Position numbers and translations under genes: made by a program | In this document: piece after piece, positions 23,801-31,778 of the stretch | Position numbering within the stretch: position 1 is the stretch's first letter | Layout of the letters: each line of letters opens with the position of its first letter | Notes under the pieces: model-generated | Database searches by the model: none | The model's input: only the letters and a program-made list of their open reading frames with translations | Told to the model about the DNA's origin: nothing | Assembly: GCA_013152755.1 (NCBI GenBank) | Contig: JAADFR010000057.1 | Coordinates: 1 to 33,950, forward strand | DNA: 33,950 nucleotides | Direction: 5' to 3' | Source: Alphaproteobacteria bacterium | Lineage (GTDB): Bacteria > Pseudomonadota > Alphaproteobacteria > Sphingomonadales > Emcibacteraceae

Positions 23801-25207
23801 ATGGGTAGTATGGAAGCGCGTGATCTTACAGACAATGATAGCAGCAGGAATTCGCCCCATCAGGAGGTGTTCGAGGTTACGCCTGAACTGGTTGAGGAAA
23901 TCTCCCATGCACTGGCAGAAAATAATATCGAGCAGCTCGAATTTCTGTTAGGCCCCCTGCATTCTGCGGATGTCGCCAATATCTTTGAACAGTTGCGGGA
24001 AGAAAAACGTACCGCTTTAACGTCTTATTTCGGGGCCGAATTGGACCCGGAAGTCCTGACAGAACTGGAAGATACCGCTCTTGATCAGGTCATCCGTGAA
24101 ATGGATGACAAGGATGTTGTCGAGGCCATCAGCCAGCTGGAAAGTGATGATGCGGTCGATATTCTTGAGGATATTGATGCGGAAGACCGCGTGCGCATCA
24201 TGGCCGCCATGCCCGATGAGGAAAGGCTTGCCGCCGAAGAAGGCCTGTCCTTTCCAGAGGATAGCGCGGGCCGCCTGATTCAGAAAAATGTCATCACGGT
24301 TCCCGGGGCCTGGACAGTGGGGCAGGTGATAGATTTCTTGCGCACGGAACAGGAACTGCCGCCGGAATTTTATGAAATTTTCATTGTTGATCCGCTTCAT
24401 CACCCCATCGGCATGGTTTCACTAAGCCATTTGATCCGCTCACCGGATCAAACTCATGTGGGCGAGATCATGGATACGGACCCGAAAGTGGTGCCCGCCA
24501 GCCTTGATCAGGAAGAAGTTGCCCATATATTCCGCCAATATGACCTGACCTCCATGGGGGTTGTGGATGATAATGGCCGCTTGCTGGGTATGATTACGGT
24601 TGATGACGTGGTGGACGTGATTGACGAGGAAGCCGAGGAAGATATTTTGCGCATGGCTGGGGTCACGGAAACCGATATTACGGAATCTGTTTTTGAGGCC
24701 TCAAAAAACCGGATTATCTGGCTGTTGGTAAATCTGGCCACGGCCATTTTGGCCTCCATGGTTATTGCTATGTTTGATGGTAGCATTGAACAGATGGTGG
24801 CCCTGGCGGTTCTTATGCCCATCGTGGCCAGCATGGGCGGCAATGCGGGGACACAGACCATGACGGTGACGGTGCGTTCTCTGGCCACCAAGGATCTTAC
24901 CTCGTCCAATGTGCGGCGGGTAATCGGCAAGGAATTTGCTATTGCGGTCCTGAATGGGACGGTTATGGCCATCATTATCGGGGTATTATCCTATGCCTAT
25001 TTCGGTAATATGCTTTTGGGTGGTGTGATCGCGACGGCGATGATCATCAATATGATCATGGCAGGTTTGGCAGGTATCCTGATCCCGGTGGGGCTTGAAA
25101 AAATGGATATTGACCCGGCACTGGCCAGCAGCATTTTTGTAACCACCATCACCGACGTGGTCGGCTTTTTCGCTTTCCTCGGTCTGGCGTCACTGGCGTT
25201 TATGTAA
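23801..25207 (+). CDS. mgtE: Magnesium transporter MgtE
   Basis: A 468-residue Mg2+ channel. The order is an N-domain (about 30-140, with LLGPLHSADVANIFEQL and superhelical repeats such as MDDKDVVEAISQLESDDAVD), two CBS domains (about 140-270, VPASLDQEEVAHIFRQYDLT, VDDNGRLLGMITVDDVVDVI), a connecting helix and five transmembrane helices (about 295-468). The conserved MPIVASMGGNAGTQT segment and the C-terminal ITDVVGFFAFLGLA line the pore. The Met four codons in (23810) has better spacing to AGGA than the first Met, so the true start may be 23810. It imports Mg2+ with gating by cytosolic Mg2+ at the N/CBS domains. Confidence 0.96.
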   Translation: MGSMEARDLTDNDSSRNSPHQEVFEVTPELVEEISHALAENNIEQLEFLLGPLHSADVANIFEQLREEKRTALTSYFGAELDPEVLTELEDTALDQVIREMDDKDVVEAISQLESDDAVDILEDIDAEDRVRIMAAMPDEERLAAEEGLSFPEDSAGRLIQKNVITVPGAWTVGQVIDFLRTEQELPPEFYEIFIVDPLHHPIGMVSLSHLIRSPDQTHVGEIMDTDPKVVPASLDQEEVAHIFRQYDLTSMGVVDDNGRLLGMITVDDVVDVIDEEAEEDILRMAGVTETDITESVFEASKNRIIWLLVNLATAILASMVIAMFDGSIEQMVALAVLMPIVASMGGNAGTQTMTVTVRSLATKDLTSSNVRRVIGKEFAIAVLNGTVMAIIIGVLSYAYFGNMLLGGVIATAMIINMIMAGLAGILIPVGLEKMDIDPALASSIFVTTITDVVGFFAFLGLASLAFM

Positions 25208-25208
25208 A

Positions 25209-25634
25209 ATGACGGTTCATATTCTTAAATTATGTGTTGGCATTGACAGTGTTGATCACTTGATAGAGGTGCGTAAGGGGCGGCAAAATCTGTTGCCGGA
25301 CGGGACGCCCTATAATTATCATATCACTCGTTTTTGCCCTAAACGGGCTGATGACGTTCTGGACGGCGGCTCCATATATTGGGTGATCAAGGGGTTCGTA
25401 CAGGTGCGCCAGTCTATAATTGGGCTGGAAAAGCTGGAAACGGACACCGGGATTAAATGCAAGATCATCATGGATACCACACTAGTCCGCACGGAAAGCC
25501 AGCCCCGCCGGCCTCATCAGGGATGGCGCTATCTTGAGCCAACAGACGCGCCGCGCGATATTCTGGATGGGCAGAGAACAGATAACCTGCCACGCCATAT
25601 GTCGGATAAGCTCCGGGAAATGGGCCTGATTTAG
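25209..25634 (+). CDS. DUF1489 family protein
   Basis: A 141-residue protein of a family of unknown function largely restricted to alphaproteobacteria. Recognisable family stretches are HILKLCVGIDSVDHL, RFCPKRADDVLDGGSIYWVI and the near C-terminal RRPHQGWRYLEPTDAPRD. It starts one base after the mgtE stop, so translation is likely coupled. No catalytic motif can be assigned. It converges on panC with 9 bases between the two stops. Confidence 0.92.
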   Translation: MTVHILKLCVGIDSVDHLIEVRKGRQNLLPDGTPYNYHITRFCPKRADDVLDGGSIYWVIKGFVQVRQSIIGLEKLETDTGIKCKIIMDTTLVRTESQPRRPHQGWRYLEPTDAPRDILDGQRTDNLPRHMSDKLREMGLI

Positions 25635-25643
25635 AAAAATGTT

Positions 25644-26525
25644 CTAGAAAAATATCTTGATGGGCATATTGTCGATCAGGCGCGTCTTTCCCACAACAGC
25701 CGCTACGAGTATCCGGGCCAATATGGGTGAGGTTTCGGCAATTGTTGTGGTGATGGGGTCCAGATTGTCGGACTGGCGAATTTCAAGATATTGAACTTCT
25801 TTGCATCCACTATCCAGCAAATGCTGGGTGCCCTTGGCGAGGGCTTCTTCCATGGATAATGCGCCGCTTTCAATATCCTCAATAGCCTGTTTCAGTGTTT
25901 TGGGGATTTCCAGTGCGGTTTTGCGTTCTTCCGGACTCAGGTACACATTACGGGACGAGGTGGCCAGCCCGTCATCGTCCCGGATCAATTTACCGCACAT
26001 GACGTCTGTGGGAATATCCAGATCATTTGCGAGCTGTTTCAATACGGTATATTGCTGAAAATCCTTTTCACCAAAAAGCGCCACATCGGGCAGACATTGG
26101 AGCAATAGCTTGGTCACAACGGTGGTCACGCCGTCAAAATGGCCGGGCCGTTTGGCCGCGCACAGGCCTTCGGTAATTTTGGCGACTGATACATTGGTTA
26201 AAAAGCCCTCAGGATATATTTCGCCCACATCCGGCGCATAGAGCAAGTCCGTATCGACCTCATCCAGTTTTTTGATGTCGGCGGTTTCAGAGCGGGGGTA
26301 TTTGTCAAAATCCTCGTTGGGTCCAAATTGTTTCGGATTGACGAAGATGCTGACCACAACCTTGTCCACATGCTTTTGAATTTCCCGGATCAGGGATAAA
26401 TGGCCGTGATGAAGGGCGCCCATAGTCGGGACCATGCCCACTTTCAGGTCCGCCATATGCCATTCCCGTACCTGCGCGCGAAGGTCTTTCTTGTTCCGAA
26501 TAATTTTTACAGATGAAGTGGCCAT
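25644..26525 (-). CDS. panC: Pantothenate synthetase (pantoate--beta-alanine ligase)
   Basis: A 293-residue enzyme joining pantoate and beta-alanine with ATP to make pantothenate, the coenzyme A precursor. The nucleotidyltransferase motif is in VPTMGALHHGHLSLI, followed by VSIFVNPKQFGPNEDF, the ATP-site LFGEKDFQQ and the KMSKS-like SSRNVYLSPEER segment. Length is normal (about 280-295). It lies 16 bases downstream of the Bax-like gene on the same strand; panB is not nearby. Confidence 0.96.
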   Translation of the reverse strand: MATSSVKIIRNKKDLRAQVREWHMADLKVGMVPTMGALHHGHLSLIREIQKHVDKVVVSIFVNPKQFGPNEDFDKYPRSETADIKKLDEVDTDLLYAPDVGEIYPEGFLTNVSVAKITEGLCAAKRPGHFDGVTTVVTKLLLQCLPDVALFGEKDFQQYTVLKQLANDLDIPTDVMCGKLIRDDDGLATSSRNVYLSPEERKTALEIPKTLKQAIEDIESGALSMEEALAKGTQHLLDSGCKEVQYLEIRQSDNLDPITTTIAETSPILARILVAAVVGKTRLIDNMPIKIFF

Positions 26526-26541
26526 ATAATATCCATTATGA

Positions 26542-27501
26542 TTAGCTTCTCAGGCGCGCCTGACTAAAGTCAGTCAGTCTATTGACCCGAATGATATTTT
26601 TGATTTTTTCCACATAGGCGGGGCCTTCTTCGGAATAGCTGATCAATGTTTCCACCAGCGGGATAACATCCATTACTTGATCATCCCGAAAGGCACGGCG
26701 GGCGGTACGCAGGGCGCGGTAGGCGTTATGGGTATTCAGATTTAACATATAGCTGTTAACGGCTTCTATGATGCTTTTAAAGCATTTCATCCGGTGGGTT
26801 TTGCCTTCGTCACGTTGGGCCGGCACCATGCCGCAGCCGCTACCCCATGTCCATTGACCGTAGAGGGCATTGCCCTGCTGGGCAAAGCGGGAGGTGCCCC
26901 AGCCACTTTCCTGTGCCGCTTGTGCCAGCGCCAGTTCCGGCGGAATGATATTCATTCGGTTCAGCAATTTTTCCAGAATATCGCCGAGCCGATTGGTAAA
27001 ATCCCCCACATCCCGGACCTTGACCTTATATTGCACCAGCTTTTGGGTCAGCCAGTAATATTCCGGCTCTGACACCTTGGAGCCAAGAGTAATTTTCAGG
27101 ATGATTTTTTTGAGTTTGTTCCGCTCCGCCCGAATGATCTCATTCACTTTCAGAACCGGCGGCAGCAGGACAGAAAAGAAGAGCTCCTTCTTTATTTTGC
27201 TGTTTTTTATCCGGGGCAATTCCCGGGGCAGATTGGTAAAGAATACTTCCGGCACGGCGGCTTTATTCCGGCGAATCTGTTTTATATCAAAACCATAGGC
27301 CGCGAGCGTTTTCAGGGCATATTCCCCGTCGCGAAGCTGAATACTCCGGATCATTTCAATGGGGGAATGGGGTTGCAAGCTCTTGTTCACCTGCCAGTTT
27401 GCCAGCAGAACAGGCCCGCCGACAAAAAACAATGTTGCAAAGAAGATCAGAATCGTGTCTTTGATAAAGGTATGATTACGGCGTTTATACATTTCGTCCA
27501 T
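26542..27501 (-). CDS. Bax-like glucosaminidase domain protein
   Basis: A 319-residue protein with one N-terminal transmembrane helix (DTILIFFATLFFVGGPVLLA), a basic helical linker and a C-terminal glucosaminidase/lysozyme-like domain. The catalytic Glu should be the one in LAQAAQESGWGTSRFAQQGN, followed by ALYGQWTW, CFKSIIEAVNSYMLNLNTHN and YRALRTARRAF, which are features of the E. coli Bax group. It probably cleaves peptidoglycan glycan strands in the periplasm while anchored in the inner membrane. Divergent from mipZ across a 121-bp gap. Confidence 0.88.
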   Translation of the reverse strand: MDEMYKRRNHTFIKDTILIFFATLFFVGGPVLLANWQVNKSLQPHSPIEMIRSIQLRDGEYALKTLAAYGFDIKQIRRNKAAVPEVFFTNLPRELPRIKNSKIKKELFFSVLLPPVLKVNEIIRAERNKLKKIILKITLGSKVSEPEYYWLTQKLVQYKVKVRDVGDFTNRLGDILEKLLNRMNIIPPELALAQAAQESGWGTSRFAQQGNALYGQWTWGSGCGMVPAQRDEGKTHRMKCFKSIIEAVNSYMLNLNTHNAYRALRTARRAFRDDQVMDVIPLVETLISYSEEGPAYVEKIKNIIRVNRLTDFSQARLRS

Positions 27502-27622
27502 TCATAGATTAATCTGGCACAGTATGGTCTTGTCAGGTTATAATGATGTCTGAATGAAAAAACCAGAAATTACTATCATTGAAATACAGGGTAGATGAAA
27601 ATCGTCAAGGGACCAAAGAAAT

Positions 27623-28468
27623 ATGACTGGCAGTAAGAGCGGTAAAACACATATCATCGTGGTTGGCAATGAGAAGGGCGGTTCAGGTAAATCCACCTCG
27701 GCCATGCATATCGTGGTCAGCTTGCTGGAACGGGGCTTTCGGGTGGCGATCATTGACCTTGATGCCCGGCAGAAATCGCTGGCGCGCTATATTGAAAACC
27801 GGGCAGCCTATGCGGAACAGTATAACCTGAAGCTGACCATGCCGGACGTGCATATTCTGGAACGGTCCGAAGGGGGTAGCACAGCAGAAATGGAACAGCA
27901 GGACGAAGAAAATTTCGCCGCCCTGATTGAGGGGCTTTCGGGTAAGCACGATTATATCCTGATTGATTGCCCGGGTAGTGACAGCTATTTATCCCGTCAG
28001 GCCCATATTTCGGCGGATACGCTGATTACGCCCCTTAATGACAGCTTTGTGGATGTGGATTTACTGGCCAAGGTAAATCCCGATACCTATCAGGTGGAAA
28101 AACTCAGCCTGTATAGTGAGATGGTCTGGGAAGCCCGGAAAATGCGGGCCATGAAGGATCGCGGCACCATTGACTGGATAGTTATGCGCAACCGTACATC
28201 CGCGCTGGATGCGAAAAACAAGCGCCGGGTGCATGATGTGTTGACCCAATTGCAAAAAAGGGTGGCCTTTCGCTATGTGCCGGGCTTTGGTGAACGGGTG
28301 ATTTACCGTGAATTATTCCCCAAAGGACTGACCCTTGTTGATTTTAAAAGCGGGGGACGAGAGAAAATGACCATGTCCCATGTGGCCGCCCGGCAGGAAA
28401 TCCGGCGCCTTATGGATGATTTGAAACTTCCCGGTTGGGAAAAAGCGGCTGTGGCGGCGGCGGAATAG
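27623..28468 (+). CDS. mipZ: MipZ, ParA-like division-site positioning ATPase
   Basis: A 281-residue P-loop ATPase of the ParA/MinD superfamily. The deviant Walker A motif GNEKGGSGKST is near residue 15, with IDLDARQKSLARYIENR and LIDCPGSDSYL as the switch and Walker B regions. The order of motifs and the segment IDWIVMRNRTSALDAKNKRR are typical of alphaproteobacterial MipZ, which forms a gradient from the ParB-bound poles and blocks FtsZ polymerisation except at midcell. It is followed after 8 bases by a DnaJ-domain gene, a frequent alphaproteobacterial pairing. Confidence 0.93.
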   Translation: MTGSKSGKTHIIVVGNEKGGSGKSTSAMHIVVSLLERGFRVAIIDLDARQKSLARYIENRAAYAEQYNLKLTMPDVHILERSEGGSTAEMEQQDEENFAALIEGLSGKHDYILIDCPGSDSYLSRQAHISADTLITPLNDSFVDVDLLAKVNPDTYQVEKLSLYSEMVWEARKMRAMKDRGTIDWIVMRNRTSALDAKNKRRVHDVLTQLQKRVAFRYVPGFGERVIYRELFPKGLTLVDFKSGGREKMTMSHVAARQEIRRLMDDLKLPGWEKAAVAAAE

Positions 28469-28476
28469 GAATTTAA

Positions 28477-28920
28477 ATGCCCTTCATCCTCACATTGGTT
28501 GGTTTTGTCTTTCTGCTTTACATGATTGCGCGTTTTTTGAAGCAATCCAAATCACAGAAATTAAACCGGCTGTTCCGGATCGGCTTTGCCATCATTCTGG
28601 GCTTGCTGGCCTTTCTGATACTGGTCCGCGGTAATATTGCGGTTGGTGGCATATTAGGGCTGTTGTCCTTTTTGTCGGCGCAGGGTGGTTTGTGGACGTT
28701 TTTCACCAGTGGCCCGGCGCAGTCTTCGGGCAGGCCCAATCTTAGCAACTCACCAATGACACGAACAGAGGCCCTTGATATTCTGGAGCTGTCCGGTCAT
28801 CCGGGGCCGTCTGAAATCAAGGATGCCCACCACCGGATGATGCTCAAATATCACCCGGATCAGGGCGGATCGGACTATTTTGCCTCCAAGCTAAATCAGG
28901 CCCGTGATATTTTGCTGTAA
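28477..28920 (+). CDS. Membrane-anchored DnaJ-domain protein
   Basis: A 147-residue protein with two N-terminal transmembrane segments (LTLVGFVFLLYMIARFL and IGFAIILGLLAFLILVRGNI), a short linker and a C-terminal J domain (about 93-147) with the required HPD in MLKYHPDQGGSDYF. The layout resembles Pam18/Tim14-like J proteins that recruit DnaK to the inner membrane. TAGGAA precedes the ATG. It lies just behind mipZ, so co-transcription is likely. The client is unknown. Confidence 0.88.
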   Translation: MPFILTLVGFVFLLYMIARFLKQSKSQKLNRLFRIGFAIILGLLAFLILVRGNIAVGGILGLLSFLSAQGGLWTFFTSGPAQSSGRPNLSNSPMTRTEALDILELSGHPGPSEIKDAHHRMMLKYHPDQGGSDYFASKLNQARDILL

Positions 28921-28947
28921 GGCAGAAATTGCCGTTATGTGAATTAT

Positions 28948-28963
28948 TTGTTGCACTGCACAA
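28948..28963. promoter_or_regulatory. Candidate PhaR operator at the phasin promoter
   Basis: TTGTTGCACTGCACAA is a 16-base imperfect palindrome just upstream of the -35 element of the phasin promoter. TGC/GCA-rich palindromes at phasin promoters are recognised by the PHA-sensing repressor PhaR in alphaproteobacteria (from memory of the family). Its core TGCAGTGCAA (minus strand) also occurs at 5029-5038. Confidence 0.5.
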
Positions 28964-28970
28964 TAATTGT

Positions 28971-28998
28971 TTGACATTTTAGAAAATCATCCTATATA
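28971..28998 (+). promoter_or_regulatory. Sigma-70 promoter of the phasin gene
   Basis: A perfect -35 TTGACA (28971-28976) is followed by TATATA (28993-28998) with 16 bases between; an overlapping TATATA gives an 18-base spacer. The start would be near 29005, giving a leader of about 60 bases. The strong elements fit the abundance of phasins. Confidence 0.7.
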
Positions 28999-29065
28999 TA
29001 GGGCGTAAGAAGATATTGCGCCGCACAATTTATGGCAAAAAAACATCATATGAAAGGATAATATA

Positions 29066-29554
29066 ATGGCAAATGCAAAGACAACGAATAAAGTAAAAGA
29101 AGATAAGACATTTAAAACTGTTCAGGAAACAGTGGAAAAAACCGTGAAAGCGGCTCAGAAAACTGTTGAAGAAAATGTTCAGAAAGCTGTCAAGGATGCC
29201 ACCAGCAACCTTGATAATGTTACGGAATTCAGCAAGGCAAATTATGAAGCTCTTGTGGCATCCGGCAATGCGGCTGTAAAAGTTGCTCAGAGCGTAAATG
29301 CTGACTTCATGGAAAAATCCAAGAAGGCAGTTGAAAAGAATGTAGCCGATGCGAAGGCCTTGTTTGCGGCCAAAACACCCGCTGAATTCTTTGAACTTCA
29401 GGCAAATATTTTTAAAACCCGCTATGAAGAAATCGTTTCTGAATCAACGCGTGTCAATGAATTTGCGACCACTACTGGTGCAGATGTCGTTGCCCCTTTG
29501 AAAGCCCGTTACGAAGAAGTTGCAACAAAATACAATCTTCCGCTTGTAGGCTAA
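29066..29554 (+). CDS. Phasin family protein
   Basis: A 162-residue, almost entirely helical, Ala/Lys/Glu-rich protein without Cys or Trp. Family features are TEFSKANYEALVASGNAAVK, the following KVAQSVNADFMEKSKKAVEK and the segment FAAKTPAEFFELQANIFKTR near residue 110, which are typical of phasin_2 proteins coating polyhydroxyalkanoate granules. The Lys-rich N-terminal repeats (KTVQETVEKTVKAAQKTVEE) form an amphipathic helix. AAAGGA lies 7 bases before the ATG. It is a single-gene unit with its own promoter, operator candidate and terminator. PHA synthase genes are not in this window. Confidence 0.92.
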   Translation: MANAKTTNKVKEDKTFKTVQETVEKTVKAAQKTVEENVQKAVKDATSNLDNVTEFSKANYEALVASGNAAVKVAQSVNADFMEKSKKAVEKNVADAKALFAAKTPAEFFELQANIFKTRYEEIVSESTRVNEFATTTGADVVAPLKARYEEVATKYNLPLVG

Positions 29555-29578
29555 CAACGTAAATTAAATTTTATAAAG

Positions 29579-29614
29579 ACCGGCGTTACTATATTTAGTG
29601 ACGCCGGTTTTTTT
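29579..29614 (+). terminator. Rho-independent terminator of the phasin gene
   Basis: ACCGGCGTTACT and AGTGACGCCGGT form a 12-bp stem with one G-T pair around the loop ATATTT, followed at once by seven T residues. It starts 24 bases after the phasin stop. Confidence 0.95.
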
Positions 29615-29701
29615 ATGCTACCTGTCCATTAAAGATAAATATTTCCCCCGGCTTGTCATTAGTGTTATTATATTTGGATAACAGTTGCGATGAGGGCTGT
29701 A

Positions 29702-31297
29702 ATGTTAAATGTTCTGGGTAAAATTGCGTTAGTAATTTTTATTGTCGAGGGGCTTATCATGCTCACTCTGGCGAATTTTGGGGCTTTGATACCTCATGAT
29801 TGGCTCCCTCTTGTTGATGCGGGCTTTTTAAGTCTCTTGTCCTTCTTTCCGATTTTCTTTTGGGTGATCCGGCCTTTTGTGCTGGCGCGTGAAGCCGCGC
29901 ATGTGGCACTGGTCAATGAAAGCGCCGAAAAGGCGGCTATTGTTGATACGGTCATTGAGGGAATTATCTCAATCGATGACAAAGGCATGATTAGAACCTT
30001 TAATTCGGCCGCAGAAAAAATATTCGGTTATGCAAAAGATGACGTCATTGGCCAGAGCGTCAATATGCTCATGATAGAGGACGATAGCCGTCAGCATGAT
30101 GGATATATGTCGAAATATTCAAAAACAGGGGTGACGAATATCATGGGGGTTGGCCGTGATTTATGTGGCAAACGAAAAGACAATACTGAATTTCCCATGC
30201 ATTTGGCGATCAGCAAGATGAAAGTGTCCGGCAAACGGATGTTTGTTGGTGTGATGCGTGACCTGACGGAAGAAAAGCGAACGACCAAACTATTACAGCA
30301 GCAGGTAGAGGAGCTTGAGCAACAGCGTAAAGAGGTCGAAAAGGCCTCAAATGAGCGGGTGAAAGCCATGGGAAAATTGCTGTTGGCAAAACATGAAATT
30401 GAGGAGAAGCAGGCTCTTTTACAAAAGATAATGGATAATACCGGGCATGGGATTGTCGTCTTTAATCGTGATTTGAGGCTCATGGCATGGAACGCGACTT
30501 TTTCGCGCCTAATGGACCTTAGCGATGAGGGCTATTGTGAGGGCATGACTATAAATGATTTCTTTCAACTGAACATGCAAGATGATGACCAATATAATCA
30601 GACCATAGAGGAATATGTTGAGGATTTGCGCCGGAAAATTAAGAACCGGTCCAAGAAAAATGAATTTTCCCATGATCGGGTTCGGCCGGATGGAACGATT
30701 ATAAATGCGGTTCAGATAATCATGCGGGACGGTATTGTTATCAATACTTACCGGGATGTAACGGCGGAAAGGAAAGAAGAAGAACGCATTAAAATCATGG
30801 CGTTGCGGGATGGCTTGACGGGGCTAGCCAACCGCCGCGCGTTTAATGCCCAATTGGATAAAATGATCGATAAATATACCCAGGATGATATGCCCTTCAT
30901 ATTGGCCTATATTGATCTTGATAACTTCAAAGCCGTAAATGATACCCATGGTCATACAGTGGGGGATGATGTTTTGAAGTTTGTCGCAAAAACCATCCGG
31001 AAATATACCAGAAAAACGGATATAGCGATCCGTTTCGGCGGCGATGAATTTGCCATAATATTTACTGAGATAGATACAATTGATCTGGCTGTTGATCGGC
31101 TGACCAAAATTATTTCAGATATAAAAAACAAGAAATCCATAAATGGGACACCGTTGGATATTGGGGCAAGTGCCGGGCTGGCCTGTTGCCCGTCAGATGG
31201 GAAAGATGTGCCAACCCTGATGGAAGTTGCCGATAAGGCGCTGTATGTGGCCAAAGAAAAGGGCAAGGGCCAGGTTTTTTATGATGGTGCAAGTTAA
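29702..31297 (+). CDS. PAS-PAS-GGDEF diguanylate cyclase, membrane-bound
   Basis: A sensor enzyme that should make cyclic di-GMP. It has two N-terminal transmembrane helices (about 5-30 and 38-62), a FixL-like PAS domain (GIISIDDKGMIRTFNSAAEK, then GYAKDDVIGQSVNML), a coiled coil (QQVEELEQQRKEVEKASNER), a second PAS-7-type domain (GIVVFNRDLRLMAWN) and a C-terminal GGDEF domain. The active site is RFGGDEF and an RxxD inhibitory site (RKTD) stands exactly five residues before it, so product inhibition is expected. No EAL domain is present. I place the start at 29702, 5 bases after GAGGG; the track's ATG at 29690 has no ribosome site. It may affect exopolysaccharide output, an inference only. 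Confidence 0.93.
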   Translation: MLNVLGKIALVIFIVEGLIMLTLANFGALIPHDWLPLVDAGFLSLLSFFPIFFWVIRPFVLAREAAHVALVNESAEKAAIVDTVIEGIISIDDKGMIRTFNSAAEKIFGYAKDDVIGQSVNMLMIEDDSRQHDGYMSKYSKTGVTNIMGVGRDLCGKRKDNTEFPMHLAISKMKVSGKRMFVGVMRDLTEEKRTTKLLQQQVEELEQQRKEVEKASNERVKAMGKLLLAKHEIEEKQALLQKIMDNTGHGIVVFNRDLRLMAWNATFSRLMDLSDEGYCEGMTINDFFQLNMQDDDQYNQTIEEYVEDLRRKIKNRSKKNEFSHDRVRPDGTIINAVQIIMRDGIVINTYRDVTAERKEEERIKIMALRDGLTGLANRRAFNAQLDKMIDKYTQDDMPFILAYIDLDNFKAVNDTHGHTVGDDVLKFVAKTIRKYTRKTDIAIRFGGDEFAIIFTEIDTIDLAVDRLTKIISDIKNKKSINGTPLDIGASAGLACCPSDGKDVPTLMEVADKALYVAKEKGKGQVFYDGAS

Positions 31298-31445
31298 GAA
31301 TGGATTAGGGTTCATCCTGTATAATAAAACCGAGAAAAATTGATTATTTATGTTTTTTTGCCAAAGAATACATTTGATGTCTTTAAAAACGGCGTTGGAC
31401 TGTCTATTTAATATAGGTAACTATTTCAATAATGATGACAGGTAG

Positions 31446-31772
31446 ATGAGCGATAATCAAAAGGATGATAAGGGCAAGGGTAAAACCGGCGTTTTAACCA
31501 AAACCCGCCCCAAAACCAAAAAGCCGTCCATGTATAAGGTCTTGATGCTAAACGATGACTATACGCCGATGGATTTTGTGGTTCATGCGCTGTTGACTTT
31601 TTTTCAGAAAACAGAGGATGAGGCGGTACAAATTATGCTGAATGTTCATCAGACAGGTGTCGGCATATGTGGGGTTTACAGTTTTGAAGTTGCAGAAACC
31701 AAAGTCATGCAGGTGATCGACCATGCCCGTCGCAATGACCATCCCCTGCAATGTACTTTGGAAAAGGAGTGA
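31446..31772 (+). CDS. clpS: ATP-dependent Clp protease adaptor ClpS
   Basis: A 108-residue adaptor that binds N-degron substrates and delivers them to ClpAP. The core [20 protein letters not shown] (with the conserved N-DD-YTPM substrate-binding residues), [19 protein letters not shown] and the C-terminal [10 protein letters not shown] are as in E. coli ClpS. The N-terminal 30 residues are Lys-rich and flexible, as usual for the ClpA-engaging arm. clpA starts 6 bases after its stop, the classical pair. Confidence 0.97.
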   Translation: MSDNQKDDKGKGKTGVLTKTRPKTKKPSMYKVLMLNDDYTPMDFVVHALLTFFQKTEDEAVQIMLNVHQTGVGICGVYSFEVAETKVMQVIDHARRNDHPLQCTLEKE

Positions 31773-31778
31773 ATATCC

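Noticed and set aside
29674-29690. Possible sigma-54 promoter before the diguanylate cyclase (TTGGATAACAGTTGCGA)
   Set aside because: GG and GC are separated by 9 bases, not 10; RpoN does not tolerate this spacing well.
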